DNA from: a virus
Strand: one strand, 5' to 3'
Length of the DNA: 43,926 nt
IMG/VR virus record: IMGVR_UViG_3300036780_000411
Location: 1-43,926 of that record
The translations under genes and the position numbers were made by a program. Positions within the stretch are counted from its first letter, which is position 1, and every line of letters starts with the position of its first letter. This document shows positions 24,410 to 32,892 of this stretch, one piece after another. The notes under the pieces were generated by a model. That model was given only the letters and a program-made list of their open reading frames with translations. It had not been told where the DNA came from and made no database searches.

Positions 24410-24910
24410 TTACTCGGTGAACACCATCTCGACAGCGAAGTAGGCGTTCGTCGGCGCAGAGCTGCAGGTGACGAAGAACGCCCCCCACGAGGACGGCCCG
24501 ATCTCCCACTCCGACTGGGGGGTCACCCACTCGCCCCAGTTGGCCCCGGCGGTCAACGCGAACGGCACACCCCACAGCACGCCCCCGGCTGTCGGCGTTG
24601 GGCAGGTGGGGGCTGTTGACCAGGACCCGATCGTCCACGTGCTGTTGCATGCCTGGCCGCTGGCCCGGTGCGAGGTCGGGGTGATGGTGGTCCCGCCGGA
24701 GGGTGTGTTCGATGCCCTGGCCAGGTATGGCTGGACGGTGCCGTTCTGGACGTAGCTGGCACCCGACGAACCGGACGCGACTCCCACCCGGAGCGCCTGA
24801 ATGTAGAGGTTGGTCGTGGAGTTGGTGGCGACCATCAGCAGCGGCGTCTGTGTGTTGACCGCGACTGCGATCTGACCGGAATCCACCGTGTACACGCGGC
24901 CATTGGGCAT
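24410..24910 (-). CDS. Small beta-rich tail protein
   Basis: A 166-residue protein from ATG 24910 with GAGGAG seven bases upstream. It is rich in Thr, Ser and Gly with alternating strands (GQIAVAVNTQTPLLMV, NLYIQALRVGV, EIGPSSWGAFFVTC, YFAVEMVFTE). The pattern suggests a jelly-roll or Ig-like structural domain. Its position between the tape measure and the tail-tip gene suggests a distal tail or adaptor protein. No signal peptide or enzymatic motif is visible. Confidence 0.7.
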   Translation of the reverse strand: MPNGRVYTVDSGQIAVAVNTQTPLLMVATNSTTNLYIQALRVGVASGSSGASYVQNGTVQPYLARASNTPSGGTTITPTSHRASGQACNSTWTIGSWSTAPTCPTPTAGGVLWGVPFALTAGANWGEWVTPQSEWEIGPSSWGAFFVTCSSAPTNAYFAVEMVFTE

Positions 24911-24959
24911 GACGGAACTCCTCGGGGGCGAGGTAGGGAGCGGCGGGGAGAGGGAGGGG

Positions 24960-27900
24960 TTAGCGGCCGGCTAGCTGGAGACCGGTCGTGCCGTTGTAGA
25001 GGCCGTGGTCCAACGTGGCCCGCTGGATGATCGGGAACAGTGCGTCGGCGAGCTGCTGCTCGGTGCCGACGAACCCGTACTGCACATGGACGTTCACGTT
25101 CAGCACCACGCCACCACCAGCCGCAGCGGCCAGCGGGGCCGCGTAGGCGCCGTCGCCGCCGACTGCGAGAGCGGCGATCTGGCGGCTGGCCAGCATCGGC
25201 GACTGGGTCGCCGCGGCCAGCCTGGCCGCAGCGGCGGTGACCGCGCCGTGCCCGTCGTCCATGCCCGCGATCAGCCCGGCGACGATCATTTGCCCGTGCT
25301 GGTAGAACACCCGCGACGGCGAGTGGATCCCGAGGATGCTCTCGGCGCCGTGGACGATGCTGGAACCCACGCTCTTCACGGCGCTGATCGCCGCGCCGAC
25401 CATCGCCTTCATGCCGCCGATCAGGCCGTGGATCAGCGCCTCACCAGCCGACCACAGCAGGTTGCCGAACCCGGATGCGATGGTCTTGATGACTGACACC
25501 ACGTCGTGGAATTGCTGAGACGCTAGTGTCACCAGGTCATGCCACGCCTGCGACCAATGCCCGGTGATCAAGTCGAGGGCGATGCCGATAATCCCGGTAA
25601 TAAGCTGGAGAGCCTGGTGAATGGTCTCACCGATAATCGACCAGGTGGTTTCGACAGTGTTGGAGATTATCGCCCAGATCACACCCCAGGTGGCCTTTAT
25701 TGCTGCCATCCCGACCGTGATCGCGGAGCCTATGATGGCCATCATGATTTTCACGGTGGTCACGATCAGGTCTGCGGCTACCCTGAATACGGTGCTTACG
25801 ACCGCCCAGCCAGCTTTCACCACGGCCGCGATGATGGCCATGTTGACCTTGGCCCACAGGGATACCGCCGACCAGACGACGCGGGCGACCTCTTCGATTT
25901 CCTGGCCGTGCTGAGCCCAGAATTGCGTCAAGACGGATAGCTGCTGCTTAAGCCAGCCGGTGAAATCATCCCAGATACGCCGGGCGTCGGAAACGGCGCT
26001 GTCCCAGGTGCTGGCGACCCGGTGCCCGAAGTTTTCGGCGGCTGACACGGCCGGCTGGAAATCGGCTGCGATCCCGCTGAAAATCCTTGTGATGTCATGC
26101 CAGAGGCTGTCTGCGGCTTTCTCTACGCGGCCGAAATTGTCTATCAGCAGCATGACCGCTGTGCCGAAAGGCCCGAACAGCACCGAGGCGCCGACGGTGG
26201 CGAGCAGCTTCCAGTGAGCGATTACCCAGTCGATGTGGGTGGCCAGCAGTACCAGGCCGGCCACGAGCGCCGCGACCGCGAGGACGATCAACCCGATCGG
26301 GTTGGCGTCCATGGCGACGTCGAGCCCGGTCTGGGCGGCGGTGGCACCATCGGTGGCGGCTTCCTGGGCGTCGGTCGCCGCGGCCAGCCCGTCGGCTGCC
26401 GCGGCCTGCCCCTCCATCGCGGCCGCGGCAGCGTCCGATGCGGCAGCCTGGGCTTCCGTCGCGTCAGCCGACCCGGTGAACAGGCCGGTCAGGCCGTTCC
26501 AGGCTGAGGAGGCGACGGAGCCGATCTTGCTGAGCATCTGGCTGAACTCAGACGCTTCGCCGTCGGCGCCGCGGAAGAACCCGATCAGGTCCCCGCCGCT
26601 GCTGACCATGTCCTTGATGCCGGAGGTGCCTAGCTTGAGGCCCTTAACGAGCCCCTTTTCAAGGGCCCCGGCCAGCAGCACGCCGACCACCACGGCGAGG
26701 GCGTTGCAGGCGATCGTGTTGTGTGCGATCAGCGACGCGAACGACGCTACGACGTGCATGACCGCTGTGGCGGCGGGCAGCAGCGCCGACCCGAAGGACC
26801 GGGCCATGGCCATAACGGCCTGGCCGGCCTGGCCGAGCTGGAAGTTGAAGTTGTGCTGGATCAGGGCCCAGTTGTTGACGTTCTGCCCGGCGTTCTCCGC
26901 GCTCCCGGCGATCGCGTCAACGTTGTCGGAGAACACCTTGGCGTGCGCGCCGCCGACCATCAGCGCCACCTGGGCGCCGGTGACGCCGCCCATCATCTTG
27001 GCCAGGGCCGCGTTGAACGTCTGCGCGTCGGAGCCGCCGGCCTTGAGCTGCTCGTTGAACCCGTGCGCCGCGTTCTCGGTGGTGGAGAACTGCTGCAGCA
27101 GGTTCTTCGCCGCCGCGGACTCGCTGCCCTTGTAGATGATCTGCTGCCACTGCTGGGCGCTGATCTTGCCCTGCTGGTAGGCGGTCGCCAGTTTCGCCAG
27201 CGACGGCGGCATCGCCTTGATCATCTCGTCGGCGGACTGGGCGGCGAGCTTGGACTGGTTGAACGACTTGAGCAGGACCGTCCCGGCCGGCCCCATCTGC
27301 TTGAGGATTGCCTCCTCAAGCTCCTGGATCGTGCCGGTCAGGCCCTGCTTGCCGATGTTCTTGGCGACGTCGATCGAGTTGAGGCCGAGCTGGCCCATCT
27401 CCTGCGACTGCACAGAGGTCGGGTTCTGCAGGCTCATGATCGCGTGCCGCAGGTCCAGGCTGGCCTGCTGCGCGGACATGCCCTGGCTCGTCATGGTCGC
27501 GATCGCGCCGGTGACCTGCGCGAGGCTGATGTGGGCCTTGGCCGCGACCGGCAGCACTGTGGAGATGCTGGAGGCCAGGTCTTGCATGGTCATCTTGCCG
27601 CGGCCGACGGCGGTGACCATTTCGTCGGTGACGGCAGTGGCGTGCTTCGCACCGAGCCCGTAGGAGTTCAGCGCGGACGTCACCGCGTCGGCGACAGTGG
27701 TCAGGTCCGCGTTCTCGGCCTTCGCGCCCTCCGCGGCGGCGCGCATCACCTCGAGGCCGTCCGCACCGTGGAACCCGGCGGACTCGACGTAGTACATGCC
27801 GGCGGCGAGCTGGTTGGCGGAGGTGGCGGTGTCGATGGCCATCTGCTGCAGGCCTGTTGACACCATGCCGATGTTCTTGCGGGTCTCCCCGGCGGAGGTG

Positions 27901-28640
27901 ACCAGCCGGGTCATCGACGCCTGCCAGTCGCCAGCCATCTTGACGCTGATCGCCGCCCCGGCCAGAGCAGCGATGCCGAGCAGCTTGAAGTGGCCGGCCA
28001 GCCCTGACGCACCGCCCGCCGCAGCCTCTTCCGACTTGAGCACCTTGACGCTGGATGCGTCGGCTACCTCGGCTGTCTCGCCGGAGACGTCTCGCAGCGT
28101 GGCCATGGCCCGCGCCTCAGTCCCGAGGGCCTCGGTTGCCGCGGCGGAGGCCTCTGCGAGGGCCTTGTCGGCCTCGGCGAGGCCCGCGAGCATGTCCCGC
28201 TCGAACGCCGCCGAATCACCAACGCCTTTGAGACCGTCCGACAGGCCGGTCGTGGAACTGGTCAGGCCCTCGGTGGCCTCGGTGGCGGCCTTGGCCCCGT
28301 CGGCCAGCCCGGTTACGGCGTCGGTGGCGGTTTTGGCGCCGCCGCTGATCGCGTCGGTGGCTCCACCGACCGCATCCCCCGCGGCGGTAGCGGACTCGGC
28401 CAGGCCCTTGCAGGCGTCCGCGGCGGTGGTTGCGCCTTCGCCGAAGGCACCCTCGGATTCGGTGCCCCGCTCTGCGTTGCCGGCCAGTTCCCCGAACGCG
28501 TCCGATACCGACTGCAGCCCTTCCAGCAGCGTGCGGGTGAAGTCCTCGCCCGCGCTGCCGGACTCCTCCAGCCCGGACATGAACTGGGCATTTTGGAGGC
28601 TGAGAGCGACGTACAGGTCAGCCAGGCCGCCATCAGGCAC
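24960..28640 (-). CDS. Tail tape measure protein
   Basis: A 1226-residue protein and the longest helical protein in the window. The N-terminal 200 residues are Ala/Glu/Asp coiled coil. A TP901-type tape-measure core follows at about 240-450 (DWQASMTRLVTSAGET, NQLAAGMYYVESAGFHG, MTSQGMSAQQASLDLRHA). The remainder has several hydrophobic segments (VVVGVLLAGALEKG, GLIVLAVAALVAGLVLLAT) and helical repeats. Near the C terminus IHSPSRVFYQHGQMIVAGLI is a common tape-measure motif. At roughly 1.5 angstrom per residue it would set a tail of about 180 nm. GTG 28640 starts it. Confidence 0.95.
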   Translation of the reverse strand: MPDGGLADLYVALSLQNAQFMSGLEESGSAGEDFTRTLLEGLQSVSDAFGELAGNAERGTESEGAFGEGATTAADACKGLAESATAAGDAVGGATDAISGGAKTATDAVTGLADGAKAATEATEGLTSSTTGLSDGLKGVGDSAAFERDMLAGLAEADKALAEASAAATEALGTEARAMATLRDVSGETAEVADASSVKVLKSEEAAAGGASGLAGHFKLLGIAALAGAAISVKMAGDWQASMTRLVTSAGETRKNIGMVSTGLQQMAIDTATSANQLAAGMYYVESAGFHGADGLEVMRAAAEGAKAENADLTTVADAVTSALNSYGLGAKHATAVTDEMVTAVGRGKMTMQDLASSISTVLPVAAKAHISLAQVTGAIATMTSQGMSAQQASLDLRHAIMSLQNPTSVQSQEMGQLGLNSIDVAKNIGKQGLTGTIQELEEAILKQMGPAGTVLLKSFNQSKLAAQSADEMIKAMPPSLAKLATAYQQGKISAQQWQQIIYKGSESAAAKNLLQQFSTTENAAHGFNEQLKAGGSDAQTFNAALAKMMGGVTGAQVALMVGGAHAKVFSDNVDAIAGSAENAGQNVNNWALIQHNFNFQLGQAGQAVMAMARSFGSALLPAATAVMHVVASFASLIAHNTIACNALAVVVGVLLAGALEKGLVKGLKLGTSGIKDMVSSGGDLIGFFRGADGEASEFSQMLSKIGSVASSAWNGLTGLFTGSADATEAQAAASDAAAAAMEGQAAAADGLAAATDAQEAATDGATAAQTGLDVAMDANPIGLIVLAVAALVAGLVLLATHIDWVIAHWKLLATVGASVLFGPFGTAVMLLIDNFGRVEKAADSLWHDITRIFSGIAADFQPAVSAAENFGHRVASTWDSAVSDARRIWDDFTGWLKQQLSVLTQFWAQHGQEIEEVARVVWSAVSLWAKVNMAIIAAVVKAGWAVVSTVFRVAADLIVTTVKIMMAIIGSAITVGMAAIKATWGVIWAIISNTVETTWSIIGETIHQALQLITGIIGIALDLITGHWSQAWHDLVTLASQQFHDVVSVIKTIASGFGNLLWSAGEALIHGLIGGMKAMVGAAISAVKSVGSSIVHGAESILGIHSPSRVFYQHGQMIVAGLIAGMDDGHGAVTAAAARLAAATQSPMLASRQIAALAVGGDGAYAAPLAAAAGGGVVLNVNVHVQYGFVGTEQQLADALFPIIQRATLDHGLYNGTTGLQLAGR

Positions 28641-28671
28641 GGGTGCTCACCCCCGCCCCGGGTCCAGAAGG

Positions 28672-29166
28672 TCAGCCGAAAGCGGGCCACGGGGCGCCGA
28701 ATAGCTCCCGCAAGATCACGGGCCCGGCGACCAGTTCGACGAAGTCACGAGCCGGGCCCATGAACGGGTAGGTGCGCCCCCAATCGTCAAACTCCAGGTA
28801 GTAGGCATACCGGGCCGAGTCAGCCGGGGGCAGCGGATGCGGCTTGTAGTGCCGCTTCGGGAAGGCGTACGGCGGCCAGAACCCAGGCACCATGCCCACC
28901 ATGGCCGACCAGCCGCCGGCGATCGCCACCGTGGGTGTGTGCGAGATGGTGCGCCGTAGCGTCCCCGACACCACTGCGGGGCCGGTTCCCTCGGCGGCCG
29001 GGGTGGGGGTGTTGACCGAGTGCGCCCCGTTCGACGCGTTAATCTTCGCCTGGGTTTCGAGGGCGTTGGTCATGAGCTGGACACTCTTGCGCGACCGGGC
29101 CTGCGCCTCGGCCGCGACGGCAGCGAACCCGCGTTCGAACACCCCCGGCTCCAGCGGGATCGCCAT
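28672..29166 (-). CDS. HK97 gp10-like tail/head-tail protein
   Basis: A 164-residue protein. The helical N terminus (FERGFAAVAAEAQARSRKSVQLMTNALETQAK) followed by YAYYLEFDDWG and YPFMGPARDFVE matches the pattern of HK97 gp10-type proteins, which normally act at the head-tail or tail-completion stage. It starts at ATG 29166, just after the stop of the frameshifted chaperone at 29173. Its place between the chaperones and the tape measure is unusual, because gp10-type genes normally precede the tail-tube gene. Confidence 0.6.
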   Translation of the reverse strand: MAIPLEPGVFERGFAAVAAEAQARSRKSVQLMTNALETQAKINASNGAHSVNTPTPAAEGTGPAVVSGTLRRTISHTPTVAIAGGWSAMVGMVPGFWPPYAFPKRHYKPHPLPPADSARYAYYLEFDDWGRTYPFMGPARDFVELVAGPVILRELFGAPWPAFG

Positions 29167-29172
29167 CCCCGG

Positions 29173-29813
29173 TCACTTCCTCCCCGGCGCCACCGCCCGG
29201 GCCCGCGCCTCATTCCGCATGAGCAGGAAGTCGGCGCAGTACCGGCGCACATACATGGGAGTGGCCTGCAGTTCGTCCCAGGACCAGTGCATCTGCAGCA
29301 TCACCTCGAAGTCGGCGAGCTCGGCCGGGGCGTCCCCGCCTAGGCCAGTCCAGGTGCCGTCGTAGATCGATCCGGCGATGCTGTAGACGTCCTCGAAGTA
29401 CGGGTCGCCGGGGGCTACTGAGGGTTTGACGCCTCCTTGACCTCCCGGCCGATCGCGTTGATGATCTCCATCGGCAACCGGGAGACGTTGTCGGCGTTGA
29501 AGTCGCCTGAGCCGTGCGGCAGCAGCGTCTGCGGGGTGATGTCTTCCCCGACCGCGTTGAGCTGGATCGGTGTGGAGGCGTCATAGGCGCGCCAGCCGAC
29601 GATCAGCCGGGCGAACATAGCGTGCATCGCGACGGTCGCGGCCTTGGCGTCCGCCGCCTGCCCGTCCGCCGTGATCGGGGTCGCGTCGTCGGGAACGAGT
29701 TCGTGCGGGGGCACGAGCCGCGGGTTCCTGATCGCCACCCAGATGTCGTCCTCCGGGGTGTCGGTGAGGTCGGGGAAGTCGATCCGGATGACGCGCTTGC
29801 TGTAGCCGCCCAC
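29173..29813 (-). CDS. Tail assembly chaperone GT fusion made by -1 frameshift
   Basis: Predicted 213-residue frameshift product. The first 131 codons are those of gpG (29813 down to 29421). The ribosome then slips back one base on AAACCCT and reads 82 codons of the T frame to the TGA at 29173. The T part, beginning SVAPGDPYFEDVYS and containing MHWSWDELQATPMYVRRYC, has no start codon of its own and looks like the usual T extension. G and GT together chaperone tape-measure folding and tube assembly in siphoviruses. Location between the tail tube and tape measure is classical. Confidence 0.85.
29415..29813 (-). CDS. Tail assembly chaperone G
   Basis: A 132-residue zero-frame product. The start is GTG 29813 (GTGGGCGGC) and the stop is TAG at 29415-29417, eleven bases after the slip site begins. 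The fold is mainly helical, with an N-terminal beta segment (KRVIRIDFPDL, DIWVAIRNPRLVP). It is made in excess over GT in related phages because only a minority of ribosomes shift. It precedes the gp10-like gene and the tape measure. Confidence 0.85.
   Translation of the reverse strand: MGGYSKRVIRIDFPDLTDTPEDDIWVAIRNPRLVPPHELVPDDATPITADGQAADAKAATVAMHAMFARLIVGWRAYDASTPIQLNAVGEDITPQTLLPHGSGDFNADNVSRLPMEIINAIGREVKEASNPQ
29421..29427 (-). promoter_or_regulatory. Programmed -1 frameshift slippery site AAACCCT
   Basis: Read on the minus strand the frame-zero codons are TCA AAC CCT CAG TAG. The heptamer A-AAC-CCT is a canonical X-XXY-YYZ site. Both tRNAs can re-pair as AAA and CCC, and the new frame (TCA GTA GCC) stays open for 82 codons. 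The zero-frame stop is two codons downstream. Confidence 0.85.
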
Positions 29814-29862
29814 GTGGAGGCCGCCTTTCTGGATGGGGGGGGTGGAACGGATCGCCGGCGGC

Positions 29863-31053
29863 CTAGTACGAGGTCGTGACGAAGTTCTGAAGGGACACCT
29901 GGGCGACGCCGCCGAGGGTGGAGTCGGTGGCGTTGGCGATGCCGGACACGTCGTAGCTGGCCTGCACGTACTGCTGGCCGAGGTCCCGCTTGCCGGTGGG
30001 GTACCCGGACTGCGACATGGTGATCTTGAGGACGGCGCCGCCCAACGTGACCGGCTGGGTCAGCGTGTGAACTGTCGGCTCCTGCAAGTACTGCTCGTAC
30101 AGGTTCATGTCGAGTTCGTTCTCGAAAATCGCCTTGTACGAGCCCTCGGCCTCCAGCGCGCCGGGGAAGATTTCCCGCGGGGCCTGGAGGCCGTCGGATG
30201 CGGCGATCGCTTCGACGGCACGCTTGAGGGTGAAATCCATGGTCAGGCCGCGGGTGGAGGACGCCGCCCCGTTGGTCAGGGTCCACGCCCAGCCGACGAC
30301 TGCCTGTGCCGACGACGCCGCGTAGGCGAACGTGGACTCGGCCTGCGCGGGCATGCCGGTGAACTTCGGCGAGACGGTGACGAAGTTCTTCGGGTCGATC
30401 TTGATCGCGACCTCGCTGGCCACGTTGCCCGGCCAGCCGAGCTGGTCACCGGTCGGCCCGGTGTCCGTGGTGAACGAGTAGGTCGGCCAGACCGTGGAGA
30501 AGGTCCGGTTCTGCTGGAACAGGTGGGTCGTCTGCGACACCACTGACCCACCGGCGGCGGTGTGCGCGAACCGGGTCGTGTTCCCGCCGGTGCCACCACC
30601 GACAGCGATCGTGGCCGTGTAGGGCCCGGACCCGGTGACGGTGGAGATCTGGACGTACTCCAGGTTCGCGCCGGCGGAGTCGGAGATCTGCAGCCCCGAG
30701 TTCGCGGTCACTGTGGCAGTCAGTGAGACCGTCGAGGCGTTGATCACCGAGTTGGCCGCCAGGGTGGTGGACACCCCGGCGGTTACCGTGTCCGGGCCGA
30801 TGATCGCCCGGAACCAGTTGCCGATGATGTCCGCGTAGGCGTTGGTGCCGATTTCCCAGTCGGTGGTCCGGGGACCCTGCTGCAGGCCCTGGAGTACGGC
30901 GTCGTTGGCGCGGAACGACTCGTCCCGCAGTGGGGCGATGTTGTTGGTGTACTGCGCCGAGTTGAATGGGATGCTGAAGGTCGGCGCGAGGTAGGTGTAC
31001 TGGCTGGTTTCCTTGGCGCCGCCGAGCTTGGCGAGCCTGGACAGGTATGTCAT
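29863..31053 (-). CDS. Major tail (tube) protein
   Basis: A 396-residue virion protein. It has tail-tube features: an N-terminal segment found in actinophage tube proteins (LAPTFSIPFNSAQYTNN), a capsid-joining style core (GNVASEVAIKIDPKN, TGMPAQAESTFAY, MDFTLKRAVEAI) and a closing beta region (FENELDMNLYEQYLQE, KITMSQSGYPTG). An insert at about 90-175 is Thr/Ser-rich and beta-stranded, likely a surface Ig-like decoration. The ATG overlaps the stop of the 121-residue upstream gene. It is followed by the G/GT chaperones, as in most siphoviruses. Confidence 0.85.
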   Translation of the reverse strand: MTYLSRLAKLGGAKETSQYTYLAPTFSIPFNSAQYTNNIAPLRDESFRANDAVLQGLQQGPRTTDWEIGTNAYADIIGNWFRAIIGPDTVTAGVSTTLAANSVINASTVSLTATVTANSGLQISDSAGANLEYVQISTVTGSGPYTATIAVGGGTGGNTTRFAHTAAGGSVVSQTTHLFQQNRTFSTVWPTYSFTTDTGPTGDQLGWPGNVASEVAIKIDPKNFVTVSPKFTGMPAQAESTFAYAASSAQAVVGWAWTLTNGAASSTRGLTMDFTLKRAVEAIAASDGLQAPREIFPGALEAEGSYKAIFENELDMNLYEQYLQEPTVHTLTQPVTLGGAVLKITMSQSGYPTGKRDLGQQYVQASYDVSGIANATDSTLGGVAQVSLQNFVTTSY

Positions 31054-31415
31054 GCCTGGTCCCCCTTGCTGCGGCCGGTCCGGGCCGCGGTCTTGCGGGC
31101 CGGCGTGACGGGTACGTGCTCACCGGCGTGCTCGCGGGCTTCGTCCTCGGGTGTCGGCACGCCCTCGGTGGCGGCCGACGCGTTTGCCGCCTCTTGCATG
31201 CCTGGGCTCGGGTTGTCGTCCTCGTCGCCCACCAGGTCGTCGCCCTGGTCCGTGCCAGCGCCCCCCTCGGAGTCGGCCGGCACCTCCTTGGGCGCGTCGA
31301 GGTTGGTGCAGCCGGTGATGTAGACCGGTGACTCGAACACGTCCGGGCCGGGCAGGATTACACGGCCGAGGTCGGGCGAGTTGAGCGGGTAGCCGCTGTC
31401 GTTGCGCAGCCGCAT
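31050..31415 (-). CDS. Small acidic protein before the tail tube
   Basis: A 121-residue protein from ATG 31415 with GGAGG six bases upstream. Residues 1-45 are ordered (RNDSGYPLNSPDLGRVILPG, DVFESPVYITGC). The rest is disordered and very acidic (GTDQGDDLVGDEDDNPSPG), ending in a basic tail (RKTAARTGRSKGDQA). It overlaps the tail-tube start (ATGA). The ordered part resembles short proteins that sit before the tube gene in actinophages. Function unknown. Confidence 0.65.
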   Translation of the reverse strand: MRLRNDSGYPLNSPDLGRVILPGPDVFESPVYITGCTNLDAPKEVPADSEGGAGTDQGDDLVGDEDDNPSPGMQEAANASAATEGVPTPEDEAREHAGEHVPVTPARKTAARTGRSKGDQA

Positions 31416-31446
31416 GAACGCCTCCCGGGCGGGTTACGGTGGAGGA

Positions 31447-31686
31447 ATGGAACAGGTGAGCGACGGGGCGCGAGAACTGACAGCGCGGCTTCAGTGCGCG
31501 GCGATCACCAGGGGATGCATGTCGGCGCTGGTCTTCCCGGTGGGCCAGAACGTGGACGTCCACCACCTGGACATGGCCGTGGCGGTCGATCGCCGGGCGG
31601 CTGCCCTGCTGGTGATGAACGGCTGGTGGCTAGACCACGGCCAGTGGGTCTGTGGCCACCACTCGCGCTCAGGCCCCTGTGGCTAG
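31447..31686 (+). CDS. Plus-strand moron-like gene 1
   Basis: A 79-residue protein encoded against the late operon. ATG 31447 follows GGTGGAGGA; GTG 31456 is an alternative with better spacing. It starts 31 bases from the divergent start at 31415, and its TAG (31684-31686) shares CTAG with the stop of the convergent gene at 31683. The product has Cys/His spacing compatible with metal binding (Cys27, HH at 45-46, CGHH near the C terminus). No family is recognised. A separate lysogen-expressed transcription unit is inferred. Confidence 0.6.
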   Translation: MEQVSDGARELTARLQCAAITRGCMSALVFPVGQNVDVHHLDMAVAVDRRAAALLVMNGWWLDHGQWVCGHHSRSGPCG

Positions 31687-32210
31687 CCGTTGAACTCGAA
31701 GTCGTCGGCGAAGTAGGTCACACGGCAGCGGAGCGCCTTCTGCTGCTGGATCGTGGTCTCCGGATCGTCGAGGTCGAATGTGACCGGCTGCGACTCCGGC
31801 ACCTGGGCGACGCTCAGGAACCGGCCCCCGTGGGTCTTGTCCCCGACCACGTCCTCGATCCGCTGCCGCAGCAGCTCAAGCGCGTAGTCGAAGTTCTGAG
31901 CTTCGGTCTCAGCGATCCCGGCAGTCGTCACGCGGACCGGCCAGACGACCTTGAGCTGGAACGGGTACTGAGGCCGGATCCGCTGGGCCGCGACTTTCGG
32001 GTCGGTGATCCTGGCCCGCTGCACGTAGACGCTGGTCTTCTGACTGGCGAACCTCGCACCCGGCCAATACGCCTGGACGACATCGAACGGGCCGCCTGCC
32101 GAGGTGAGCAGCGCGGGCAGGCTGTCGGTCGCCGTGGCCAGCCACGCGGCCTCACGAGCGACCGCGTCCGAAGTGATCGGCGGGTTGGGTGCCCAGGATG
32201 GGGTTGTCAA
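31683..32210 (-). CDS. Tail completion or terminator-like protein
   Basis: A 175-residue protein starting at TTG 32210, because GAGGAG (32216-32221) is six bases upstream; an ATG at 32258 would overlap the previous gene by 38 bases. Features are ITSDAVAREAAWLATATDSLP, a central beta region (FQLKVVWPVRVTT), FDYALELLRQRIEDVV and C-terminal CRVTYFADDFEF. The alpha/beta layout and place before the tail tube match gpU/gp17-type tail terminator proteins. The family assignment is tentative. Confidence 0.6.
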   Translation of the reverse strand: MTTPSWAPNPPITSDAVAREAAWLATATDSLPALLTSAGGPFDVVQAYWPGARFASQKTSVYVQRARITDPKVAAQRIRPQYPFQLKVVWPVRVTTAGIAETEAQNFDYALELLRQRIEDVVGDKTHGGRFLSVAQVPESQPVTFDLDDPETTIQQQKALRCRVTYFADDFEFNG

Positions 32211-32220
32211 CAGCGTCTCC

Positions 32221-32889
32221 TCACCAGTCGATCGCCCACGCGCCGACGGCGTGCTCAAGCAGCTCGGCCGGCCCGAGGGCGCCCCACGTGGCCACGCCGC
32301 CGGAGGTGATGGTGACGGCGTGCTGCAGGGGCCAGCCGGGGGCGCGCACCGCCACGACTGCGCCGACTCGTGCCTCGGCCGCGGGTATAGGCCTGACCGC
32401 GCGGGGCCGGATTCCGCCCAAGCCGCCGGTCAGGAGTTCATGGAAGACGTTGCCGAGCAGCCGCGCCGTGTCCGGGTCGGCGCCGGCGGCCAGGTGCAGG
32501 GCAAGAACGTCGTCGTCGGTGACCCGGTGGCCGGTGACGGCGAGCAGCGAGTTCGCCGCCGCGGCCGCGGCGCACGCCGGGAACCGGTCGTTGCCGCCCA
32601 TGACCCACGCGCCGCGGTGATGGTCGACCGGCCGCGCGTAGCCGACCTGGGCGGCCTTCAGCTTGTACTTGGCCGCTTTCCCGGCGTCCTTGATCGCTTT
32701 CTTCATGTCCCGGCTCGCGGTGGCCTTGTGCCCGAGCTTCCGCTCCCCGGCCGCGACCTCCCGGTATCCGGCCGCCCGGTTCAGGTATTCCTTGGCCTTG
32801 GCCAGGTCTCGGGCGCGGCGTTGCGCTGGTGTGAGCGTCGGGCCGGATACCGACCCGGATGACGTCCCGGAGGTGGCTGCTTTCTTCAC
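32221..32889 (-). CDS. Papain-fold-like protein in the head-tail module
   Basis: A 222-residue protein. The N terminus is a basic helical region (QRRARDLAKAKEYLNRAAGYRE, KAIKDAGKAAKYKLKAAQ). A domain then follows with FPACAAAAAANSLLAVTG (Cys at about 105) and, 80 residues later, WPLQHAVTIT with His and VATWGAL. This Cys-helix then His-strand order is that of papain-fold proteins found in actinobacterial mobile elements. A third catalytic residue is not obvious. It could process virion proteins or be injected. Confidence 0.55.
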   Translation of the reverse strand: MKKAATSGTSSGSVSGPTLTPAQRRARDLAKAKEYLNRAAGYREVAAGERKLGHKATASRDMKKAIKDAGKAAKYKLKAAQVGYARPVDHHRGAWVMGGNDRFPACAAAAAANSLLAVTGHRVTDDDVLALHLAAGADPDTARLLGNVFHELLTGGLGGIRPRAVRPIPAAEARVGAVVAVRAPGWPLQHAVTITSGGVATWGALGPAELLEHAVGAWAIDW

Positions 32890-32892
32890 GGG

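Noticed and set aside
26721-27860. Long plus-strand open frames opposite the tape measure and other late genes.
   Set aside because: They mirror the codon bias of the real minus-strand genes, lack ribosome sites and show Arg/Gly/Pro-rich shadow composition.
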